Source: CAZCCV01 sp964497515
Lineage (GTDB): Bacteria; Armatimonadota; UBA5829; DTLH01
Direction: 5' to 3'
DNA length: 19,179 nucleotides
Assembly (NCBI GenBank): GCA_964497515.1
Contig: CAZCCV010000038.1
Span: forward strand, 1 to 19,179
Part shown: positions 7,432 through 15,603 of the stretch, one piece after another
How positions within the stretch are numbered: position 1 is the first letter of the stretch
How the letters are laid out: each line of letters begins with the position of its first letter
The notes under the pieces: model-generated
Seen by the model: the letters and a program-made list of their open reading frames with translations, nothing else
Databases searched by the model: none
Told to the model about the DNA's origin: nothing
Translations under genes and position numbers: made by a program

Positions 7432-8964
7432 TTACCTGGACGGCACAGCCTGAGGCGGCATCATATTCTTGGGCACCTCGGGCTCCGGATGCTCCGCCAG
7501 CCATTTCTCCTCGTTTGCAACCAGATCCGCTCTACCGAGCGTCTCAAACTGCATCTTCAGCATACGGTGAATCGGCTGATCGGTTGCACGGTTGCTCATC
7601 TCCGAGACCTCCACAAACTGCTCTGCGGCTTTGTCTTTCTGGTCGGTCTTCAAGTAGAGCTGCGCGAGCATCTGTCGCAAGTCTACTCCCTCTCCAGCAG
7701 GAGAGCGCTTGATTAGAATGTTCTCCAGTATGGCAATAGATTCTTTGGACTTATCCTGCCCAGCGTAGATTTCTGCCAACTGACACCAAGGAGCTGGATC
7801 GCTCGGATTGTCCTTTGTAGCCTGATTCAGAACCTTCACCGCTTCGTTGATCAGCTTTTCTCTCTCTGCGGGATCCATGGTGAACTGAGCCTTGCTAACC
7901 AGCCAGTAGCCGTTTAGCCCCTTGTCGACAAACTCAATCTTGGCTTTCTCTGTAGCCTCGTCCATCAGCTTCATCAACGCCTCGTTTCCGAGTTGCTGTG
8001 TTAGCTGCTCTTTGTATTCTTTCTTCTTCTCTTCGAAATCCTTAGGGAGATCCAGCTTCTCTTCTTCGACCTTTACAATCTGGTAACCGCCAAGGCTTCT
8101 GATAAGGCCACTGATTTTGCCAGCCTTCAACCCTTCATAACCAGGGTCGGAGGATGCAGGAACCCACATCGCTTCAACACCGTTCTTCTTAACAGCCGGG
8201 TTGTCGGAGTTCTCTTTGGCAAGCTTTGCAAAATCGGCTCCGCTCTGAAGCTGTTTGAGGACTTCCTCTGCCTTATGCTTTACCTGATCCTCTGGCTTTC
8301 CAATCGTGTTGAAGTCGATTGATGCGATTTTGATCTGACGGAAGCTATCCACCAGACGCTCATCTGTGATCTTTCCGGGGTTGCCAACTGTATCCTGCAG
8401 TTTCTGCAGCATCAGAGTCTCTTTCACGACCTCTGATGTAAGCTCTGCCTCCATCTCTTTTCGCAGTAAACGAAGAGTGAGACCATCGTTTCTGAGTGCA
8501 ATCTCGAAATCGGCATCGGAGATCTTTTTCTTTTCGTTGGGATTGCTGTACAAGCTGCGACGCTCCTCTATCTGAGCATCAATCATCTTGTTGCGTGCAG
8601 CAGCGATTTCTTTCTTACTGACCTGAATCCCCTGCTCTTGAGCCACCGAAAGGGCGATCTTCTGCATTACGAGCTGGCTTATGATCCGGCCTTCCATATG
8701 CGCACTATCCAGCGGGCTTCTCAGGCCGCCGAACATCTTCATTCTGTGCTGTTCCATTTCGCGAACGCTGGCAAACTCGGGTTTGGTGATCTCTATACCG
8801 TTCACTTTGGCAATAACCATCTGTTCAGCCGGACGATCCTTCTGAGAACCAGTGATGTTCATGCCAAAGTAAGTGAAGCAGCTAATGAAAAACGTTAATG
8901 CGACACCCCACAAAAGCCATTTTATCCAGGAAGCGGAGCTAGTTCGCAATTTTGTGATGGACAT
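7432..8964 (-). CDS. membrane-anchored SurA/PpiD-like parvulin chaperone with TPR tail
   Basis: This is probably a peptidyl-prolyl isomerase and chaperone for proteins leaving the cytoplasm. From the ATG at 8964 (GGAGG at 8975-8979, 10-nt spacing) it has 510 residues. Residues 12-34 form one hydrophobic segment after a basic N-terminus, a signal anchor rather than a cleaved signal. A SurA_N-like chaperone region covers about 48-190. A parvulin-like domain (about 220-305) contains GADFAKLAKENSDNP and ends GGYQIVKVEEEK. TPR-like helices (about 375-475) and a proline-rich tail follow. The domain order recalls PpiD/PrsA, while the TPR extension is less usual. The frame begins at 8991, but no ribosome site supports that start. 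It has its own promoter and a 157-nt leader. The family assignment is firm; isomerase activity is inferred. Confidence 0.88.
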   Translation of the reverse strand: MSITKLRTSSASWIKWLLWGVALTFFISCFTYFGMNITGSQKDRPAEQMVIAKVNGIEITKPEFASVREMEQHRMKMFGGLRSPLDSAHMEGRIISQLVMQKIALSVAQEQGIQVSKKEIAAARNKMIDAQIEERRSLYSNPNEKKKISDADFEIALRNDGLTLRLLRKEMEAELTSEVVKETLMLQKLQDTVGNPGKITDERLVDSFRQIKIASIDFNTIGKPEDQVKHKAEEVLKQLQSGADFAKLAKENSDNPAVKKNGVEAMWVPASSDPGYEGLKAGKISGLIRSLGGYQIVKVEEEKLDLPKDFEEKKKEYKEQLTQQLGNEALMKLMDEATEKAKIEFVDKGLNGYWLVSKAQFTMDPAEREKLINEAVKVLNQATKDNPSDPAPWCQLAEIYAGQDKSKESIAILENILIKRSPAGEGVDLRQMLAQLYLKTDQKDKAAEQFVEVSEMSNRATDQPIHRMLKMQFETLGRADLVANEEKWLAEHPEPEVPKNMMPPQAVPSR

Positions 8965-9128
8965 CTGGTAGTATCCTCCAATTCGGCGCACCAGAATCTA
9001 TGGACAGGCCGCCGGTAAAACTCTCAAATGATGGCTCCTGATACCGCAGAAGCTTGTTCAGGAAAGCGAAAAGTCTGTGGGTATATCGTCAGCAAAGACA
9101 TAATTCCCGAGGGGCTTTTCACCAGTAG

Positions 9129-9157
9129 ATACTACCGTAACGCCCTCCCTATGTCAA
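9129..9157 (-). promoter_or_regulatory. promoter of the surA-like gene
   Basis: TTGACA (9152-9157) and TAGTAT (9129-9134) are separated by 17 nt on the minus strand. Transcription would start near 9121, leaving an untranslated leader of about 157 nt before the ATG at 8964. The leader contains the inverted repeat TCCTGA/TCAGGA (9036-9041 with 9058-9063). No known riboswitch motif was recognised. Confidence 0.75.
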
Positions 9158-9208
9158 GCTGGTAAGCTGCGCTGCAAATGTCAGACCTCGCAAACAAATC
9201 GACGACAT

Positions 9209-9979
9209 CTAACTCGGGTTCGCCTTCTTTTTGTGCGTCAGCACCATAGCGATAGCAAACACTAACGCGGTGGCTACACTCGCCACCTGCGCCTGCGTAA
9301 GTCCCGCAAACCAGACCTCCGCACTTGCGCCCTTTCTGATGAACTCGATCAGGAACCGATAGACAGAATAGAGTACAATGTACGTGAAGAACACAAAGCC
9401 TTCGGGTCGATTCCAACGTTCAACTCTGGTAAGCAAAAGAAAGATCAGGAGGCTAGCGAAAAATGCGTATATCTGTGCAGGATGTCTCGGTCCGGTGTGA
9501 AGTCCTGTTGACGGATCAAGAAAGTCGACCGCCCAGGGAAGACTGGTCGCCACGCCGTAGCAGCAGCCGTTTAGAAAACACCCGATTCGGGCGAACGCAT
9601 AGCCTATTGCAAGTGAAGGCGCAAGGACATCCGTCATCCGGAGGTGACTAATCCCTTTCGCTTTTGTGTATACGAAAACAGCGATTGCTGCCGCAAGAAC
9701 TCCACCGTGGAATGAAAGTCCGCCCTGCCATATTTTTAGAATGTCTCCAAAAACAGACCAGCTATGGTGTGGGACTTCGAGGAACAGATACAGCAATCGC
9801 GCTCCCACAATACCGGCGAGGAGCGTTATTAGAGCTGTGTCTGTAACTCGTCCCGAATCGATGCCAAATCGCTTCGACACCCTTGTCGCCCGCCACAGTC
9901 CCAGCAGGAAACCCAGGACTATCATAAATCCGTAAGCCCTGACAGGTATAGGTCCTAAGTAGAAGAGTATTGAACGCAT
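9209..9979 (-). CDS. lgt: prolipoprotein diacylglyceryl transferase Lgt
   Basis: Lgt moves a diacylglyceryl group from phosphatidylglycerol to the lipobox cysteine of prolipoproteins in the cytoplasmic membrane, the first maturation step. The 256-residue protein is strongly hydrophobic with several membrane spans. It has the family motifs YGFMI (16-20), FHGG (90-93), ARIGCFLNGCCYG (130-142) and RFLIEFIR (208-215). The signature has Cys-Cys after NG where E. coli has Glu-Leu, a variant I recall from many non-enteric bacteria. The ATG at 9979 shares one base with the lspA stop (TAATG), so translation is probably coupled, and no independent ribosome site is needed. This is the last gene of the ileS operon; no intrinsic terminator was found after it. 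Confidence 0.97.
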   Translation of the reverse strand: MRSILFYLGPIPVRAYGFMIVLGFLLGLWRATRVSKRFGIDSGRVTDTALITLLAGIVGARLLYLFLEVPHHSWSVFGDILKIWQGGLSFHGGVLAAAIAVFVYTKAKGISHLRMTDVLAPSLAIGYAFARIGCFLNGCCYGVATSLPWAVDFLDPSTGLHTGPRHPAQIYAFFASLLIFLLLTRVERWNRPEGFVFFTYIVLYSVYRFLIEFIRKGASAEVWFAGLTQAQVASVATALVFAIAMVLTHKKKANPS

Positions 9980-10512
9980 TAGCTGTTGGTATGAGCTTCG
10001 TCGGCTTTGTTTTCATCTGCCAACTTGCCCTCCAGAAAAATCGCGCAGTACATAAACAGGATTATTCCCGCGGTTATAGCTATATCGGCGATGTTGAAAG
10101 TTGGCCAGGAATAGGTGCGGGCTCCGATGGCAATAGAAAAATCGAGAAAATCAGTAACACAACCAAACGCAATTCGATCGATCAGATTGCCAAGTGCTCC
10201 TCCGAGAAGCAAACCCAGGGATACTGCAGCCAATCTGCTTTTTGATCTTTCCTTCCTGAGGCCAAAGAGAATGATGACCACAAATGATCCAATGAATACC
10301 AGAATACCTGACCACTCTCGCAACAAGCCAAAGGCTGCCCCAGAGTTTTCTGTGCGCTTGAGGGCAAAGAACCGCGGCACGATAGCAGTAGATTCCCCAC
10401 AAGCGAGATGAGCCCTAACTAGAACCTTCGACAACTGGTCGATGGCTAGTGTCACCGCTGCTGCCAAATAAAAAGCAGCTCTACCTATCTGCCCTCTACT
10501 GTATCCTGACAC
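9979..10512 (-). CDS. lspA: lipoprotein signal peptidase LspA (signal peptidase II)
   Basis: LspA is a membrane aspartyl peptidase that removes the signal peptide from diacylglyceryl-modified prolipoproteins. Conserved pieces appear in order: the first span with IDQLSK, RTENSGAAFG, GNLIDR, VTDF and FNIAD. In the 177-residue version, Asp121 and Asp143 match the catalytic pair and Asp112 is the conserved Asp of GNLIDR. The frame runs open to 10575, too long for the family. The GTG at 10512 gives an E. coli-like N-terminus but has no clear ribosome site, and a TTG at 10467 is the alternative (162 residues). With the GTG start it overlaps the upstream zinc-finger gene by 28 nt, which suggests coupling. 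It is followed by lgt in a one-base overlap. Confidence 0.94.
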   Translation of the reverse strand: MSGYSRGQIGRAAFYLAAAVTLAIDQLSKVLVRAHLACGESTAIVPRFFALKRTENSGAAFGLLREWSGILVFIGSFVVIILFGLRKERSKSRLAAVSLGLLLGGALGNLIDRIAFGCVTDFLDFSIAIGARTYSWPTFNIADIAITAGIILFMYCAIFLEGKLADENKADEAHTNS

Positions 10513-10862
10513 TCTAAACAGAACGTTGCATAGGGAATAGCCTCTAGGCGCGCCTTGCTGATCTCCACACCGCATCTATCGCAGATGCCGTACGTTCCGG
10601 CATCGATCTTTTCGAGTGCACGATTGATTGAGTTAAGGAGTCTTTCGGTATTCTCATCAATCGCCTGCTCCTTACCTCGCTCGAACGTCTCGGAAGCTGC
10701 ATCAGCCGGGTGGTTGTCGTAGTCGGACAGGTCGGTCAACTCATCGGCTACGTCCTCAGCACTGTCGCGCCTCTGTATTCGCTTGCTTTGAGCCTGCAAG
10801 CGATTCTTTTCTTCCAGCAACACCTCTCTAAATCTTTCCACATGCAGCTTTCTGGCAGCCAT
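10485..10862 (-). CDS. DksA/TraR-type C4 zinc-finger protein, YteA-like
   Basis: The 125-residue product has an N-terminal helical hairpin (about 5-80) followed by a C4 zinc finger with Cys94, Cys97, Cys115 and Cys118. DksA-family proteins bind RNA polymerase through the secondary channel and tune transcription, often with ppGpp; that role is inferred here. The segment SDYDNHPAD (about 46-54) resembles Firmicutes YteA proteins more than enteric DksA. At the coiled-coil tip the first Asp of the DksA DxxDxA motif appears to be His, so a true DksA function is uncertain. The start is ATG at 10862, with AGGTGA spanning the ileS stop. An in-frame GTG at 10871 would place that ribosome site inside the gene. 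It sits 9 nt after ileS and overlaps lspA. Confidence 0.92.
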   Translation of the reverse strand: MAARKLHVERFREVLLEEKNRLQAQSKRIQRRDSAEDVADELTDLSDYDNHPADAASETFERGKEQAIDENTERLLNSINRALEKIDAGTYGICDRCGVEISKARLEAIPYATFCLECQDTVEGR

Positions 10863-10871
10863 GGATATCAC

Positions 10872-13631
10872 CTATTTTATAGCGTCGATACACCTCGCAC
10901 ACAGCGTCGGGTGTTCTTCAGTGCATCCCACACTCTCCAGCACCAGCCAGCATCGGGCGCATTTCTCACCTTTGGGAGTTTCGACTGTAACCTTCGTCTC
11001 TTCGGAGTTCGGCGACTCTTCAAGAACCACCTGCGACACGATGAGCAAAGCAGGCAGTTCTGATTCATAAGGCTTAAGCAGATCGAAAACCGAGTTTCCA
11101 GTCGTTATAGTAACCCTCGACTCAAGGGGTTTGCCTATTGTGCCCGCCTGCCTGGCCTCTTCCAGCGCTTGGTAGGCCTGATCGCGCACCTCGAATATCC
11201 GCTGCCATTTGGCTGCGAGCGCTTCGTCTACAAACTCATCTCGTACCACCGGAAAATCGGCCAGATGGACAGAGACCGACCTTCCTTCACCCGGAACAAA
11301 CTTCCATACCTCTTCGGCCGTGTGCACGACAATTGGCGCGAGCAAGCTCACAAGGACGGTCAGCAGCTCGTAGAGAGCAGTCTGTGCAGAGCGGCGCTTC
11401 AATTCGTTCGGAGCCGAGGCATACAGCCTATCCTTGATTATGTCCAGATAGAGCGCGCTCAAATCAACAGCAGCGAAATTGTGCACAGTGTGGAAGACCC
11501 TGTGGAACTCGAGCGACTCGTAGCCTGCAGTTACCTCGGAGATAACCTGCTGAAGTCTGTGGAGTATCCAACGGTCGATCTCCAGCATCTCTTTCCTTGG
11601 AACCATATCCGTTGCAGGATCGAAACCACTCAGATTCCCAAGGAAATATCTGAAAGTATTCCTGATTCTCCTGTAGGCGTCGGTTGCACGCTGGAAAACC
11701 TCGTCTGAGAGCCTGGCGTCTGCAAACACGCTAAACGATGACGCGGTAAGCCTCACTACGTCCGCACCATACTTGTTGGTTACATCTGATGTGTTGATGA
11801 CATTACCGATAGATTTGCTCATCTTCCGGCCTAACCCATCGACACCAAAGCCGTTAGCAGCCACTGTACGATAAGGCGGTTCGCCCTTGGTTGCAACTCC
11901 TATGTTGAGCGACTTTCCAAACCATCCGCGGAACTGATCGTAGCCCTCGAAATAGAGATCGGCCGGATAACCTAGCTCCGGTCGCTGCTCCAAAACTGCA
12001 CGGCACGAAGACCCGGAATCGAACCAGACATCGAGAACATCTGTCTCTTTGTTGAACTGTGCTGCGCCACATTTCGGGCAAGTAAAGCCTGCCGGCAGGA
12101 TCGCCTGTGCAGGTTTTTCGAACCAGGCATCGGAACCCTCTGCATACACCAGTTTCGTCGCCGCTTCGAGAGACTCGTGCGTCATAATAACTTCGCCGCA
12201 TTCGTCACAGTAGAAAACCGGAATGCCAACACCCCAGACTCGCTGACGTGATAGGCACCAGTCCGGAGCGCTCTCCATAGTCGCCTTAATGCGATTGTGG
12301 CTCTCGTGCGGCAGCCACTCGACAGAATCGATTAAATCAAGCTCACGACTCTTTAAGTCCTTATGGTTCATGTCGAGGAACCACTGCACAGTCGCTCGGA
12401 AAATCACCGGCTGATGGCATCGCCAGCAGTGCGGATAGCTGTGACGGACTATACTATGGGCAAGCAGTGCTCCACGCTTTTCAAGCTCATCCATAACGGC
12501 TGAGTTACCCTGCTTTATGGTCATCCCTGCAAACTGTTCGGCCTCTTCCGTGAATCGACCTTTACTATCGACAGGGCTAAGCACGCCCAAACCATACTGC
12601 TGTCCGGTCATAAAGTCTTCCCGACCATGTCCCGGCGCGGTATGGACGATACCCGTTCCTTCGGTAAGTGTTACGTAATCTGCAAAAACTACTGGCGACT
12701 CCCTGTCAAAAATCGGATGTCTGAAAACTACGCCCTCTAGCTCGGTGCCTTTTATCTTCTTGGCGACTTTATATTCGGTGATGCCAATCTGAGCCAAAGT
12801 GTGGCTCAACAGCTCTGCAGCAAGCAAGTAGCGGTCGCCGCCAATATCAACCAGCACATAATCGTAGTCCGGATGGGCAGCAACGGCCAGGTTCGCTGGA
12901 ATCGTCCACGGAGTAGTCGTCCAGATGATTACGTAGCTGTTCTGGGAAGGATGACCTGCAAAGACACCGTTCGGATCAGCGACTAACGGGAACCGAACGA
13001 ATATAGAAGGCGACTCGTGGTCGGCATATTCGATCTCCGCCTCAGCAAGTGCAGTCTCATCGTTGTAACACCAGTGGATCGGCCTGAGCCCACGGTAGAT
13101 ATAACCCTGTTCGGCAAGCTCCGAGAAGACTTTTACAGTCATCCCCTCGTATTCTTTGGACATTGTAAGATACGGATTATCCCAATCTCCACCGATACCA
13201 AGCCGCCTGTACTGCCCTTTTTGCACCTCAACCCAATGGCTGGCGTATTCGCGGCAGCGCTTTCTAAGTTCGAGCTTATCTGGCTTCTTACCCGCCTTGC
13301 GGAACTCTGCCGAGACGTTGTTTTCGATTGGCATACCGTGGTTGTCCCAACCAGGAACATACGGCGAACGAAAGCCCATCATAGTCCGGAATTTTACTAT
13401 GAAATCCTTTGGCAGCTTATTCTGCATGGCGTTACCGACGTGGATATCTCCGTTAGAGTATGGAGGGCCATCGTGCAGAATATACTTTCCGCGAGGCGCG
13501 TCTTTCTCTTGAGTGAGCCTGTAGAGATCGATCTCTTCCCAGAATCGTTCGATATCCGGCTCCCTCTTTGTAAGGTCGGCTCTCATAGGAAAGTCGGTTT
13601 TGGGCAAATTGACTGTCTTACCGTAGTCCAT
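10872..13631 (-). CDS. ileS: isoleucyl-tRNA synthetase
   Basis: IleRS charges tRNA-Ile with isoleucine in the cytosol and edits misactivated valine. The 919-residue protein has a HIGH-equivalent HVGN (64-67), the CP1 editing domain with TTTPWTIPAN (238-247) and HTAPGHGREDF (330-340), KMSKS (603-607), and an anticodon-binding region. It ends in the bacterial C-terminal zinc site Cys891, Cys894, Cys911, Cys914. Two further CxxC pairs lie at 475/478 and 518/521. The frame extends upstream to a TTG at 13733, but the family-typical start MDYGKTVNLP at 13631 is preferred; its ribosome site (AGGT at 13642-13645) is weak. It heads an operon with the zinc-finger gene, lspA and lgt, behind a promoter and a structured leader that may regulate it. 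Confidence 0.98.
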   Translation of the reverse strand: MDYGKTVNLPKTDFPMRADLTKREPDIERFWEEIDLYRLTQEKDAPRGKYILHDGPPYSNGDIHVGNAMQNKLPKDFIVKFRTMMGFRSPYVPGWDNHGMPIENNVSAEFRKAGKKPDKLELRKRCREYASHWVEVQKGQYRRLGIGGDWDNPYLTMSKEYEGMTVKVFSELAEQGYIYRGLRPIHWCYNDETALAEAEIEYADHESPSIFVRFPLVADPNGVFAGHPSQNSYVIIWTTTPWTIPANLAVAAHPDYDYVLVDIGGDRYLLAAELLSHTLAQIGITEYKVAKKIKGTELEGVVFRHPIFDRESPVVFADYVTLTEGTGIVHTAPGHGREDFMTGQQYGLGVLSPVDSKGRFTEEAEQFAGMTIKQGNSAVMDELEKRGALLAHSIVRHSYPHCWRCHQPVIFRATVQWFLDMNHKDLKSRELDLIDSVEWLPHESHNRIKATMESAPDWCLSRQRVWGVGIPVFYCDECGEVIMTHESLEAATKLVYAEGSDAWFEKPAQAILPAGFTCPKCGAAQFNKETDVLDVWFDSGSSCRAVLEQRPELGYPADLYFEGYDQFRGWFGKSLNIGVATKGEPPYRTVAANGFGVDGLGRKMSKSIGNVINTSDVTNKYGADVVRLTASSFSVFADARLSDEVFQRATDAYRRIRNTFRYFLGNLSGFDPATDMVPRKEMLEIDRWILHRLQQVISEVTAGYESLEFHRVFHTVHNFAAVDLSALYLDIIKDRLYASAPNELKRRSAQTALYELLTVLVSLLAPIVVHTAEEVWKFVPGEGRSVSVHLADFPVVRDEFVDEALAAKWQRIFEVRDQAYQALEEARQAGTIGKPLESRVTITTGNSVFDLLKPYESELPALLIVSQVVLEESPNSEETKVTVETPKGEKCARCWLVLESVGCTEEHPTLCARCIDAIK

Positions 13632-13654
13632 GGTTAGTTTGACCTGCCTGAGTG

Positions 13655-13791
13655 AACCCCGCATACGCGGGTTGCTGATATGCTTAATTATGCGGCAGAG
13701 CGACCGGAGTTCGAAACAGAACCTCCTGAACAAGCGCCGCTACAATGCAAAGGTATCATCAATGGAGAAACCCCTGGCACGCAGGGGTTTC
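13655..13791 (-). promoter_or_regulatory. structured ileS leader with three hairpins
   Basis: Three foldable elements fill the leader. Hairpin one is GAAACCCCTG/CAGGGGTTTC (13767-13776 with 13782-13791), a 10-bp stem with a 5-nt loop starting about 7 nt after the predicted transcript start. Hairpin two has outer arms GCGGC/GCCGC (13692-13696 with 13736-13740) around GGAGTTC/GAACCTCC (13706-13712 with 13719-13726). Hairpin three is AACCCCGC/GCGGGTT (13655-13662 with 13667-13673), close to the weak ribosome site. No canonical T-box sequence was found, so regulation by uncharged tRNA-Ile is not shown. Hairpin one could instead act as terminator for the upstream exported-protein gene. Confidence 0.45.
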
Positions 13792-13804
13792 CAAAGTCAC
13801 TTCA

Positions 13805-13834
13805 ATTATATAGACGGGTGCATTCATTCGTCAA
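13805..13834 (-). promoter_or_regulatory. promoter of ileS
   Basis: TTGACG (13829-13834) and TATAAT (13805-13810) lie 18 nt apart on the minus strand. An overlapping TATATA at 16 nt is an alternative -10. The start would be near 13797, giving a leader of about 165 nt. The -35 begins 20 nt past the stop codon of the upstream gene, and no terminator separates them. Confidence 0.7.
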
Positions 13835-13853
13835 GCTCAGCTAACGGCGCCGG

Positions 13854-15518
13854 CTAAGGCAGGCTGGGCCATTCCTGACTGACTACCAGCCCGTTCTTAA
13901 AAAGAACATGCCCATCGGAAGGTATGTTGTCGTATTTCCAGTCATTTAGGCTGAGCATGTCAGCTTTCTTGCCATAGATGGCCGGCCAACCTATGGCCCA
14001 AGCAACCATTTCATGCGTCATTCCAATCACAACACTACCTTTTCGAACTGCTTTTTGCATCTTCTTCGGCCACTTGTTCTGTGCTTTGAAAGGATTTGTC
14101 AAGCTGTAGCTGCGCTCAAAATCCCATCGGTCGCTCAGCATTTCCCATAGCCCGAGACAGTATTTCTCCGGATTCGATGAGACCTCGACAGCCAACTTCT
14201 CACCATCTTCTCCAACATACGAAAGGGCAGAAAAATCAAGCGCAGCAAATCGTTTGTCCAGAATAACAAGAAGTGGGTTATCAGTGACAAAAGACGAAGA
14301 CCGATCACCACCCACAAATGTCGCTTGTCCTATCGCTAATGATACCAATGGCATTTGAATTCGCTCAATGTGCCGAATTCGCACTGGCGTGTCCGTACTA
14401 CCAAGCAAACTAATCGACATACGTGGCTCTGACGAGACACATTGCGCTCCTGGACCGCCGTAGCACCATACCTGCTTACCGATATACTTCGCCTTGAGCG
14501 CACTAGCCTCTGACTCCTCCACAAGAGGTGTGAGATTCGGCAGATCACTAACCGCTTGTCCTGTCTCAATGAATACGTACCCCGGGTAGTCCTCGACGAC
14601 AAATACCAGCTTATTCCCTCCTAATACAGGTATTACCTGTCGAAGTGTGACAATCTTAGCTGCGATATCCCGCCACAAAACCGGATCGCCGGTGGCCGCG
14701 TCTTTGTACGGTGTCTCGATGGATCCACTGATTTGTTCCCACGGAGTCCCCACAAACCTCTGCCCCGAAGTCAGTTTTGCAGAACTAATCGGTTGAGGTG
14801 TTAGATACACAGATTGTTCAGTGACGGCGTCTGGAATATTCACTCTCTTGCCAGACTCGACATCAAACGCATCAATGATCGCTCGAAATTCAACTCTGTA
14901 GAAACCGGGATGGCAAACAGATTGGCGATCAAAAGTGAAATCCACCAAACATACCATGACTCCGTTTTCATCGACTACTGGGTGGATAACATCCGGCATA
15001 TTCGAGGGTAGCTCAAACGGAGAATCACTGAAGACTGACTTGCCATCGATACTCAAAACACTCAGCTTGATGTTCGCTTTCTTTATCGAGTAGGACAAGT
15101 ATTCTGTAGGATAGCCCTCCAAATGCACCTTATAGTGAGACAAGTCTGATTTGGCAGTCAAGTATGCGTTTACAGACCAATTCTCCTTGGGGAAAAGCTG
15201 ATTCTTTAGATCTCGCTGCTGAGATATAGATAGGATTTCTTTGACTCGTGCGCGTTCAAGTTTTCGAATCTCACGTAGTCTGACAATTCGTTCGTCACGG
15301 TCGGCCGTTTGATTGGGATCCATGCATATTCTGTAATGCTGCTCCATTTCATCTGCGAGCTTGTCAAGCTGAGCACTCTGATCGACGGACAAATTGAGCT
15401 TATCTGCCTGCTCCAAGGTCTGCCTTGCCAAAAATTGAGCACATCCCTCTTGTGCCACGACGAAACAGACCAGCATCAGCATCCCGGCACCGACACAACG
15501 AAACAGTCTTCCTGTCAT
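13854..15518 (-). CDS. exported protein of unknown function, Spy-like N-terminus and BamE-like C-terminus
   Basis: I do not recognise this gene as a whole. The 554-residue product begins with Arg4 and Arg7, a hydrophobic stretch (about 11-22) and plausible type I cleavage after VVA (22) or GCA (27). No proper lipobox surrounds Cys26. Residues about 30-110 are charged and helical, with a Q/L/K pattern and LFPKENW, reminiscent of Spy/CpxP-type periplasmic chaperones. Residues about 110-480 look like mixed beta domains without a motif I can name. The tail (about 490-554) has GMTHEMV, AIGWP, a WKY and VLFKNGLV, the spacing of SmpA/BamE-like domains; this is pattern-based inference. The start ATG at 15518 has a weak GGGG site (15527-15530); GTG at 15527 is the alternative. 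It has its own promoter and reads toward ileS. Confidence 0.75.
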   Translation of the reverse strand: MTGRLFRCVGAGMLMLVCFVVAQEGCAQFLARQTLEQADKLNLSVDQSAQLDKLADEMEQHYRICMDPNQTADRDERIVRLREIRKLERARVKEILSISQQRDLKNQLFPKENWSVNAYLTAKSDLSHYKVHLEGYPTEYLSYSIKKANIKLSVLSIDGKSVFSDSPFELPSNMPDVIHPVVDENGVMVCLVDFTFDRQSVCHPGFYRVEFRAIIDAFDVESGKRVNIPDAVTEQSVYLTPQPISSAKLTSGQRFVGTPWEQISGSIETPYKDAATGDPVLWRDIAAKIVTLRQVIPVLGGNKLVFVVEDYPGYVFIETGQAVSDLPNLTPLVEESEASALKAKYIGKQVWCYGGPGAQCVSSEPRMSISLLGSTDTPVRIRHIERIQMPLVSLAIGQATFVGGDRSSSFVTDNPLLVILDKRFAALDFSALSYVGEDGEKLAVEVSSNPEKYCLGLWEMLSDRWDFERSYSLTNPFKAQNKWPKKMQKAVRKGSVVIGMTHEMVAWAIGWPAIYGKKADMLSLNDWKYDNIPSDGHVLFKNGLVVSQEWPSLP

Positions 15519-15592
15519 ATTCTGCACCCCATCCCCACGTATTCTATCAATTGACGCAACAGACCATGAGACTATCTCAATATACCGTCTCT

Positions 15593-15601
15593 ATTATACC
15601 A
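15593..15601 (-). promoter_or_regulatory. extended -10 promoter of the exported-protein gene
   Basis: The minus strand reads TGGTATAAT, an extended -10 with a consensus hexamer at 15593-15598. No good -35 exists at the normal distance, which is typical of extended -10 promoters. Transcription would start near 15585, about 67 nt before the ATG at 15518. Confidence 0.6.
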
Positions 15602-15603
15602 CC

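Noticed and set aside
13017..13637. 206-codon open frame on the plus strand inside ileS
   Set aside because: It is antisense to conserved ileS sequence and lacks any family feature.
10872..13733. IleS extended by 34 residues to a TTG at 13733
   Set aside because: The extension is basic and unlike IleS N-termini, runs through the leader hairpins, and has no ribosome site.
13632..13853. T-box riboswitch before ileS
   Set aside because: Hairpins are present but no T-box core sequence or clear specifier loop was found, so the element is listed only as a structured leader.
15433..15518. lipoprotein signal on the exported orphan protein
   Set aside because: Cys26 follows Gln-Glu-Gly, which does not fit the lipobox; a type I signal peptide is more likely.
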